64,000 bases of DNA. Origin: CBDBJL01 sp965206365. GTDB taxonomy: Bacteria; Pseudomonadota; Alphaproteobacteria; JABAAW01; JAHZMA01. This document shows, piece by piece, positions 9,232-15,318 of the stretch. Where the stretch lies: positions 1-64,000 of the forward strand of contig CBDBJL010000025.1 in NCBI GenBank assembly GCA_965206365.1, read 5' to 3'. The position numbers and the translations under genes were made by a program. The notes under the pieces were generated by a model, which was given only the letters and a program-made list of their open reading frames with translations, did no database searches and was not told the origin of the DNA. The first letter of the stretch is position 1. Every line of letters begins with the position of its first letter.

Positions 9232-11556
9232 TTAGTAGCGTTTTCCACCGCCACGTTTCTCACCACTACGTCGATCATCGCCGCCGCCACGGAAGCCGCC
9301 ACCACGTCGATCATCACTGCCACTACGTCGATCATCGCCGCCGCCACGGAAGCCGCCACCACCGCGTCGATCGTCACCACCGCCACCACGGAAGCCACCG
9401 CCACGTCGGTCATCACCACCGCGTCCGGGAGGAGGTTGACGTTTGGGAAGTGTATCTTCAATATCCTCACCGGTTTTCTGATCAACAACACGCATGGAAA
9501 GGCGAACTTTGCCTCGATCATCAATGCCAATGCATTTGATGAAAATTTCTTGACCCTCACTTAAATAATCGGTGACGACATTGACACGGTCAGTAACAAT
9601 TTCGGAAATATGCACCAAACCTTCACTGTTGAATTGAAATTCAACAAAAGCACCAAAATCTACAATGCGTGCGACTTTGCCTTTGTAAATTTCACCAACA
9701 TTTGGCACAGAAACAATGCCTTCAATCCATTCTAAAGCCCGCCGAGCACTATCATCATCGGGGGCTGAAACCGTAACGATGCCAGTATCTTCAATATCAA
9801 CTTTTGCACCAGTTGTCTCGCAAATTTCACGGATAACTTTACCACCAGTACCAATAACATCACGAATTTTATCTTTGGCGATGGTAATTGTGGTTAATGT
9901 GGGTGCAAATTTAGAAATTCCTTTTCGGGGAGCTGTTAATGTTTTCGACATTTCACCCAAAATATGCATCCGCCCTTGATTGGCTTGTTTTAAGGCAATT
10001 TCCATAATTTCACGCGTAATGGAAGTGATTTTAATATCCATTTGTAGGGCAGTGATTCCATTTTTCGTTCCAGCTACCTTAAAGTCCATATCACCTAAAT
10101 GATCTTCGTCACCAAGAATATCAGAAAGCACGGCAAATTTTTCACCTTCTTTAATTAACCCCATTGCAATGCCAGCACAGGGGCATTTTAAGGGGACACC
10201 AGCATCCATTAATGCCAAAGAGGTGCCACAAACGGTTGCCATAGAAGAAGAACCATTAGATTCGGTGACTTCGGAGACAATGCGAATTGTATAGCCAAAC
10301 TTTTCTTTCGCAGGAAGCAAAGGGCGAATTGCCCGCCATGCTAATTTGCCATGCCCAATTTCACGACGCCCGGGTGGGCGCATTGGGTAGGCTTCGCCTA
10401 CGCTATAGGGTGGAAAATTATAATGAAGCATAAAATCTTCTTTATATTCACCATCGAGCGCATCCATAATTTGTTGATCTTGTCCGCTACCTAAAGTATT
10501 TACCACAAGGGCTTGGGTCTCACCGCGGGTAAATAAAGCGGAACCATGGGAGCGTTCCAAAATACCGACACGGGAATCAATTTTGCGGACCTCGTCGGTG
10601 GCCCGACCATCAATGCGTTGCCCATTTTCTAAAAGATCACTACGCACGATATCCTTTTCTAAATTTTTCACCACCAAGCCAGCTTGCGCGACTTTATCAG
10701 CCGGGATTTCACCGATTGCTTCTATCGCTTCGGTGCGAATCGTTTCTAACAAAGTTGCACGTTCTTGTTTGTCGGTTTTTTTATAGGCAGCCCGAAATTT
10801 ACTTTCCGTTGTATCACGCACTATTTTCTCCCATGGCGTTGAAACAGCATCTACAGGCACTTCCCATGCGGGCTTACCGGCATCTTTTTTCAGGGCAATA
10901 ATGGCCTTAATTGCAAGTTTACAAGCTTCATGACCTAAAACAACGGCCTCTAGCATCGTTTCTTCTGAAAGCTCGCGGGCTTCAGATTCTACCATAAGCA
11001 CGCCCTCTTCTGTTGCGGCAACTAGTAAATCTAAACGACTTTTGAGCATTTGTGCGGTGGTGGGATTAATAACAAATTTATTATCAATATAGCCCACGCG
11101 CGCGCCACCAATGGGTCCCATAAAGGGTGCCCCACCTAATGAGAGCGCGGCAGAAGCACCAATTAAGGCTGGAATATCAGGATTATTTTCGAGATCATGA
11201 GCCAATACGGTACAAACAACTTGGGTTTCGTTGAAAAAATTTTTGGGAAAAAGAGGGCGAATCGGGCGATCAATTAATCGCGACGTTAACACTTCTTTTT
11301 CGCTAGGGCGTCCTTCACGCTTGAAGAATCCACCAGGAATTTTGCCAGCAGCAAAAGCTTTTTCTTGGTATTGGATTGTTAATGGAAAAAAATCTAAATC
11401 TACTTTGGGAGTTTTAGAGCTTACCGCGGTACATAACACTTCAGTACCACCATAACGAACTCTGACAGCGCCATCGGCTTGGCGCGCAATCAAACCAGTT
11501 TCTAATGAAAGCTTGCGGCCTCCAATTTCCGTTTCCTGTGTTGAGATATTAAACAT
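9232..11556 (-). CDS. pnp: Polyribonucleotide nucleotidyltransferase (PNPase) with RG-rich repeat tail
   Basis: This is the phosphorolytic 3'-5' exoribonuclease of the RNA degradosome. The two RNase PH domains are clear (SRLIDRPIRPLFP; SSSMATVCGTSLALMDAGVP). They are followed by a KH domain (IRDVIGTGGKVIREI) and an S1 domain (GEIYKGKVARIVDFGAFVEF). At 774 residues it is longer than usual because the last ~65 residues form a low-complexity tail with five DDRR blocks and three GGFRG blocks. Such Arg/Gly-rich tails typically bind RNA or partner proteins. The downstream position after rpsO is the conserved bacterial arrangement; Pnp commonly autoregulates from the rpsO-pnp leader. Confidence 0.96.
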   Translation of the reverse strand: MFNISTQETEIGGRKLSLETGLIARQADGAVRVRYGGTEVLCTAVSSKTPKVDLDFFPLTIQYQEKAFAAGKIPGGFFKREGRPSEKEVLTSRLIDRPIRPLFPKNFFNETQVVCTVLAHDLENNPDIPALIGASAALSLGGAPFMGPIGGARVGYIDNKFVINPTTAQMLKSRLDLLVAATEEGVLMVESEARELSEETMLEAVVLGHEACKLAIKAIIALKKDAGKPAWEVPVDAVSTPWEKIVRDTTESKFRAAYKKTDKQERATLLETIRTEAIEAIGEIPADKVAQAGLVVKNLEKDIVRSDLLENGQRIDGRATDEVRKIDSRVGILERSHGSALFTRGETQALVVNTLGSGQDQQIMDALDGEYKEDFMLHYNFPPYSVGEAYPMRPPGRREIGHGKLAWRAIRPLLPAKEKFGYTIRIVSEVTESNGSSSMATVCGTSLALMDAGVPLKCPCAGIAMGLIKEGEKFAVLSDILGDEDHLGDMDFKVAGTKNGITALQMDIKITSITREIMEIALKQANQGRMHILGEMSKTLTAPRKGISKFAPTLTTITIAKDKIRDVIGTGGKVIREICETTGAKVDIEDTGIVTVSAPDDDSARRALEWIEGIVSVPNVGEIYKGKVARIVDFGAFVEFQFNSEGLVHISEIVTDRVNVVTDYLSEGQEIFIKCIGIDDRGKVRLSMRVVDQKTGEDIEDTLPKRQPPPGRGGDDRRGGGFRGGGGDDRRGGGGFRGGGDDRRSGSDDRRGGGFRGGGDDRRSGEKRGGGKRY
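9241..9440 (-). repeat. Imperfect in-frame tandem repeats encoding the Pnp tail
   Basis: Short GC-rich imperfect repeats of roughly 24-36 bases, each encoding a variant of GGDDRRGGGFRG, stand out against the AT-rich background. They keep the pnp frame and expand its C-terminus. They also create long artefactual open frames in the other frame and on the opposite strand (9097-9564). Confidence 0.85.
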
Positions 11557-11623
11557 CTAATTCTATATTCCTTGCTTGTCTCTATTAAAAATTGCTATAA
11601 AAATCAAAGATTAAAGTGGGGTC

Positions 11624-11893
11624 TTAACGACGCAAACCTAGTCTCAGGATGATTTCTTGATAGCGTGAAGCTTTTTTCTTATTAAGATAATCTAAAAGCT
11701 TCCTACGTTGTCCTACCATCTTTAACAACCCACGGCGAGAATGGAAATCCTTTTTGTGAATCTTTAGATGTTCGGTTAGGTCTTTGATCCGCGCTGTTAA
11801 GATCGCAATCTGCACTTCCGCAGAACCTGTATCTTTATCGCTACGCGCATGGGTTTTGATTAATTCTTGTTTGTCTTCATTGGTAATGGTCAT
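11624..11893 (-). CDS. rpsO: 30S ribosomal protein S15
   Basis: This primary 16S rRNA-binding protein of the small-subunit platform is 89 residues, exactly the usual length, when started at the ATG at 11893 (MTITNEDKQELIKTHARS). The upstream in-frame ATG at 11998 would add 35 non-homologous residues overlapping truB and is rejected. The family core GSAEVQIAILTARIKDLTEHLK and the HSRRGLLKMVGQRRKLLDYL segment are present. It sits between truB (16 bases upstream) and pnp (67 bases downstream) on the minus strand, the conserved operon order. Confidence 0.97.
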   Translation of the reverse strand: MTITNEDKQELIKTHARSDKDTGSAEVQIAILTARIKDLTEHLKIHKKDFHSRRGLLKMVGQRRKLLDYLNKKKASRYQEIILRLGLRR

Positions 11894-11909
11894 ATAACGG
11901 ATACTTTCA

Positions 11910-12899
11910 TCACATTTCGGTATCATTTGTTTTAATATTAAAAATCCGCTTCGGTAAGATATTTCCTTGGCGGTAAATTGCAAATCCAACAGGCACAAGA
12001 GCCTCTTGACTTCCTGTCATCACCAAATACACAACATGATCTAAAAAATCACCATCGGTCATGATTTGGTTATACGGATAAACCAAGAAACGACACTCAC
12101 TTGCCACAATCCCATTCCCATATTTTAAGGTAGTGGCTTGCTGGGTTGTTACATATAATGCCGGGATACCGGCTAGCACTATTTGTAACGGACGCAGTAT
12201 AGCGTTGATACCTGCTGTATGCATCATTTTTTCTACAAAGTCCAGCGAAAAGCTATTCTCATAGGTAAAGATTCCGCATTTTGTTCGTTCTAGAGCAGCT
12301 AAATGTGCATAGCACCCTAATTTTCGTGCGAGATCACGCGCTAAAACTCGCATATAAGCCCCTTTTCCCGAACGAACTTCAAGCAAAATATCACCATTTT
12401 TATCTTTTCCGTGTAAAGTAAGCTTATCAATGGTAATGAAACGGGGTTTCAGGGTGAAATCAACGCCGGCACGTGCCATTGCATAAGCACGTTTGCCATT
12501 AACTTTGATTGCACTGAAGGGGGGAGGTGTTTGCAGAATATTGCCTTGGAAATCTGGGAGAATCGCGGCCAAATCTGCAAGTGTAGGGCGATTTTCAGAT
12601 TGCGCAGTAATATTTCCATTACAATCATCAGTGTCGCGCTCTTCACCAAAGCGGATGCTGAGGAGATAAGTTTTTTGGCTGTCTTGCAAATATGAAATCG
12701 TTTTCGTTGCCTCGCCAATCGCTAATGGCAACACACCTGTGGCAAAAGGGTCTAGGGTTCCTGCATGTCCAATTTTTTTTATGTTCAGTAAAAAACGCAA
12801 TTGCGAGACAATATGGGTTGAGGTAACAGCTGCCGGTTTATGAATCGATAGCCAACCATGAACAGGTCTATGATTGATAGAAGAAGAGGAGTTTTGCAA
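11910..12899 (-). CDS. truB: tRNA pseudouridine-55 synthase
   Basis: The enzyme converts U55 of the T-arm of tRNAs to pseudouridine. The catalytic motif GHAGTLDPFATGVL contains the nucleophilic Asp. The N-terminal GWLSIHKPAAVTSTHIV and KTYLLSIRFGEERDTDD segments and the GAYMRVLARDLARKLG substrate loop are all present. Length is 329 residues, with a PUA-like C-terminal part. It is the first gene of the truB-rpsO-pnp block. The usual upstream rbfA/infB genes are absent; an unusual structured spacer lies there instead. Confidence 0.96.
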   Translation of the reverse strand: MQNSSSSINHRPVHGWLSIHKPAAVTSTHIVSQLRFLLNIKKIGHAGTLDPFATGVLPLAIGEATKTISYLQDSQKTYLLSIRFGEERDTDDCNGNITAQSENRPTLADLAAILPDFQGNILQTPPPFSAIKVNGKRAYAMARAGVDFTLKPRFITIDKLTLHGKDKNGDILLEVRSGKGAYMRVLARDLARKLGCYAHLAALERTKCGIFTYENSFSLDFVEKMMHTAGINAILRPLQIVLAGIPALYVTTQQATTLKYGNGIVASECRFLVYPYNQIMTDGDFLDHVVYLVMTGSQEALVPVGFAIYRQGNILPKRIFNIKTNDTEM

Positions 12900-12930
12900 T
12901 GGTATAACAGATTTTTATGAAGATTTTTCT

Positions 12931-12981
12931 ATCTAGAAAGCAAAGCCTTGGTAAAAAGACCATAATCAAGGCATTCTAGAT
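12931..12981. repeat. Inverted repeat (stem-loop) upstream of truB
   Basis: ATCTAGAA at 12931-12938 pairs perfectly with TTCTAGAT at 12974-12981. Inside it GCCTTG at 12945-12950 pairs with CAAGGC at 12967-12972. The two-tier symmetry suggests an RNA or DNA secondary-structure element; it could lie in the truB 5' leader. No poly-T tail is present on either side. Confidence 0.6.
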
Positions 12982-12993
12982 ATTTTGCCAGCT

Positions 12994-13060
12994 TGCCTCG
13001 GTTTGTTAAGTTTTCCTCGATAAGTTTGTAAGGTTGCTTCGATAAGGTAGAGCCGAGGCA
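12994..13060. repeat. Inverted repeat with internal direct repeats
   Basis: TGCCTCGG at 12994-13001 is the perfect reverse complement of CCGAGGCA at 13053-13060. The 51-base interior holds two copies of TCGATAAG plus related TTGTTAAG/TTTGTAAG words. The flanks also resemble each other (TTTGTTAAG and ATTGTTAAG). It is adjacent to the inverted repeat at 12931-12981. Confidence 0.55.
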
Positions 13061-13085
13061 TTGTTAAGACTCAGACCGTAGGCTA

Positions 13086-13280
13086 GTGGAAGCTGTTGAA
13101 AAATACAAGCGTATTTATCGAATCATATCGAATTTGCAATGGTTTGAAGATATAGATTTATTTGCACTTAGTCAGGTGCAAATCAGCAGGTTTCGAGTTT
13201 TGGACATTCAAGCCTATGAAACTTTGCTTCCTAAATTGTCTGTAATTGTAACCTCAAAATCATTGATTCCAATTTTATGA
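13086..13280 (+). CDS. Doubtful small hypothetical protein
   Basis: A 64-codon open frame from a GTG within an otherwise gene-free spacer; its predicted product (starting VEAVEKYKRIYRIISNLQWF) matches nothing recognised. There is no convincing ribosome binding site. It could be a chance ORF or the remnant of a lost gene. Confidence 0.2.
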   Translation: MEAVEKYKRIYRIISNLQWFEDIDLFALSQVQISRFRVLDIQAYETLLPKLSVIVTSKSLIPIL

Positions 13281-13380
13281 GAGCCTCCTTTGCTTATTGC
13301 TCCCAAATATGTTAGGCTACTTTCGTGAATTGGGGGAGAAAAGTATCATTTTTTCGGTAACAAAAGGTTCAAAAATATAA

Positions 13381-14496
13381 ATGTCAGATACTGAGTCTAC
13401 AAGAATTTCTGCACAGCATTCATTGTTGCAACAACGCCAATTTGTTTGTGATTTTATTACCGTTACGCATCAAAAACGCGGTTATGTTTTGTTGGATGGT
13501 GCCATGGGCACGTCGCTGTTTGTGCAAGGCTTGCAAAGCGGAGATTCGCCAGAATTATGGAATTTAACACAAAAAGAAAAGATAAAAACAATCTATCGTT
13601 CCTATCTTGAAGAGGGCTCAGATATTATTTTAACGAATAGTTTTGGTGGTAGCGCGGCACGCCTTAAATTGCATAAATTAGAGAATCAAGTGCATGAATT
13701 AAATCAATTTGCGGCATCTTTGGCAAAAGAAGCCATTGCTGATTGTCGTTTGAAGGGAAGCATTACCGATGATTCTCTACGTCTGGTTGGTGGTTCGGTG
13801 GGTCCTTTGGGTGAATTATTGCAACCGATGGGACCGATGAGCAAAGCAGAAGCTGAAGAATTGTTTTATCAGCAAATTATTGGGTTAAAGGCCGGAGGAG
13901 CTGATTTAATATGGATTGAAACCATGTCGCTTTTGGATGAGGTAGATGCTGCTTATCAGGCGGCGATCAGGGCAGAAATTCCTGCTTGTATAACTCTTTC
14001 TTTTGATATGAATGGCAAAACCATGATGGGAGTAAGTGAGCAAGAATTTTGCCGTTACGCCCAAGCTTTAAGTCCAAAACCGGTGGCAATTGGGTTTAAT
14101 TGTGGTTTGGGTTTTAGTGATTCGCTGCTTACTTTGAAAGGTTTGCTTGAACATGCAGGTGATTTGCCAGTGATTGCGAAATCTAATTGTGGGTTGCCGG
14201 TATTTAAAGAGGGAAAAATTCATTTTGACGGCACGCCAGAATTAATGCGTGATTATGCGGTTATGGCGCGCGATGCCGGGGCAACAATTATTGGTGGTTG
14301 TTGTGGCTCAACATCGCATCATGTTGGTGCGATGTATCATGCATTGCAAGAGAATTCTAAAATTTTTCAAGGATTAGAACGTAAGAAAATTGAAACTATT
14401 TTTGGTGCTGCTCGGGTGCCTAGCAATAAGTCGGTAGCACAAATGGAAACTGATATCGCTCGGAAAAAATCGGGCAGAAGAAGGCGGTTATCTTAG
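13381..14496 (+). CDS. Betaine-type homocysteine S-methyltransferase
   Basis: The protein is a zinc-dependent homocysteine S-methyltransferase of 371 residues, transferring a methyl group to homocysteine to form methionine. The barrel begins with LLDGAMGTSLF; ILTNSFGGSAARL follows. The zinc ligands are Cys241 (GFNCGLG) and Cys307-Cys308 (GGCCGST). The lack of cobalamin domains rules out MetH. Sequence character and the nearby sarcosine oxidase operon suggest glycine betaine as donor (Bmt/BHMT class), giving dimethylglycine and eventually sarcosine; this donor is inferred. The C-terminal ~40 residues are basic (KKSGRRRRLS). No promoter was assigned with confidence. Confidence 0.85.
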   Translation: MSDTESTRISAQHSLLQQRQFVCDFITVTHQKRGYVLLDGAMGTSLFVQGLQSGDSPELWNLTQKEKIKTIYRSYLEEGSDIILTNSFGGSAARLKLHKLENQVHELNQFAASLAKEAIADCRLKGSITDDSLRLVGGSVGPLGELLQPMGPMSKAEAEELFYQQIIGLKAGGADLIWIETMSLLDEVDAAYQAAIRAEIPACITLSFDMNGKTMMGVSEQEFCRYAQALSPKPVAIGFNCGLGFSDSLLTLKGLLEHAGDLPVIAKSNCGLPVFKEGKIHFDGTPELMRDYAVMARDAGATIIGGCCGSTSHHVGAMYHALQENSKIFQGLERKKIETIFGAARVPSNKSVAQMETDIARKKSGRRRRLS

Positions 14497-14571
14497 GGTA
14501 AAGACAATAACAGCATTAATGACAGCATCATATTGTTTTTCAGTAACGCTCTAAAAATTTATTTTGCAGAG

Positions 14572-15297
14572 CTAATGATGTTTTTGTCTTAAGAGTGTAG
14601 GGGTAGCGGAAGGTTTTGGGGCACCGGAAAAATTAACACCGAAAAGTTTACGGGTACCGAAAAGTTTACGGGCACCGGGAAAGGGGGCACCAGAAAGTTT
14701 TTTGGTACCGGGAAAGGGAGTACCAGAAAGTTTACGGGTGCCGAAAAGTTTACGGGTACTGGCCTTGCGTTTATCAATATTTCCGCGGGGGGTAGCAAGA
14801 TGCATTAACTCTAGGGTTATCAAGACTTCTTTGGCATGTTTTTCAACCTGAACGTCGCGCCAAATATTCCGAATCATGCCAAAACTATCTACAAGGAAGG
14901 TTGTGCGTTCTAAGAAGCCATCATTACATGTTTTTATACCATATTTTTTTGCTACCGTGCTATTGAGATCAGAAAGCAGTTGATAATTAAGATTAAAATT
15001 TTGGATAAATTGTTTATGTGAGAAGATTTCATCAGGGGATATGCCGATAATATGGCAGTGATGGTGGTGGAAATCGGGTTGCAGATCACGAAAATCAGAG
15101 ATTTCCTGAGTGCAACCAGGGGCATTATTTTGTGGGTAAAAGAAAATAATCACATTGCTCCCTTTGTAATTTGCCAAGTTTGTAATATGGCGAAGTGGGT
15201 TAGGGGTGTTGTTTTTTTGAGAGTCATGATCTGTAATAAAATTGCCAATAGCAAGTAATTTAAAATCTGGGGCTAGTTGTCCAATTTTTAAGTTCAT
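14572..15297 (-). CDS. Bcp/PrxQ-type peroxiredoxin with repetitive basic tail
   Basis: This is a thiol peroxidase that reduces hydroperoxides. The thioredoxin-fold core includes VIIFFYPQNNAPGCTQEISDFRD, with peroxidatic Cys62 and the preceding Pro/Thr-type loop. The resolving Cys normally five residues later in Bcp is absent, so it may act as a 1-Cys enzyme or use Cys81, which sits in an odd HHHHCH cluster (77-82). An insertion at about 21-40 and a C-terminal tail of about 65 residues with five (R/K)KL(F/S)G repeats and two PFPG blocks make it 241 residues, against ~155 for E. coli Bcp. The tail is basic and probably disordered. It lies 21 bases downstream of glnE, so cotranscription is likely. 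Confidence 0.82.
   Translation of the reverse strand: MNLKIGQLAPDFKLLAIGNFITDHDSQKNNTPNPLRHITNLANYKGSNVIIFFYPQNNAPGCTQEISDFRDLQPDFHHHHCHIIGISPDEIFSHKQFIQNFNLNYQLLSDLNSTVAKKYGIKTCNDGFLERTTFLVDSFGMIRNIWRDVQVEKHAKEVLITLELMHLATPRGNIDKRKASTRKLFGTRKLSGTPFPGTKKLSGAPFPGARKLFGTRKLFGVNFSGAPKPSATPTLLRQKHH
14625..14765 (-). repeat. Short direct repeats encoding the peroxiredoxin tail
   Basis: Copies of an 18-base unit (plus-strand core CCGAAAAGTTTACGGGTAC) and a related ~24-base unit alternate here. Each keeps the coding frame and yields KLFGTR or KLSG-PFPG blocks. The pattern suggests slippage-driven expansion of the 3' end of the gene. Confidence 0.8.
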
Positions 15298-15318
15298 TGA
15301 ATGGGTTCCTCTTATTTT

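Larger units (their letters stand above)
12900..13380. other. Structured intergenic region between truB and the methyltransferase gene
   Basis: This 481-base spacer separates divergent genes. It contains two inverted repeats (12931-12981 and 12994-13060), internal short direct repeats of the form TCGATAAG with TTTGTTAAG variants, a doubtful 64-codon ORF (13086-13280) and an imperfect stem at 13300-13338 (CTCCCAA against TTGGGGGAG). No tRNA or known riboswitch was recognised. Confidence 0.6.

Noticed and set aside
9213..9560. N-terminal extension of the SNase-like frame into pnp
   Set aside because: The residues are the pnp repeats in another frame (VVAVMIDVVAASVAAAM-like). A signal-peptide-like start at 9212/9215 fits better.
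9097..9564. Long plus-strand ORF rich in Ala, Thr and Ile, opposite the end of pnp
   Set aside because: It is created by the pnp coding repeats read on the other strand; its composition is purely repetitive and it has no independent homology.
11894..11998. Extended rpsO start
   Set aside because: It would overlap truB and add 35 residues absent from all S15 proteins; the internal ATG gives exactly 89 residues.
13281..13380. SAM or SAH riboswitch before the methyltransferase gene
   Set aside because: Only an imperfect CTCCCAA/TTGGGGGAG stem is visible; no conserved riboswitch core could be identified by eye.
14589..14798. Minus-strand ORF rich in PVNFSVP repeats
   Set aside because: It is an alternate-frame shadow of the peroxiredoxin tail repeats.
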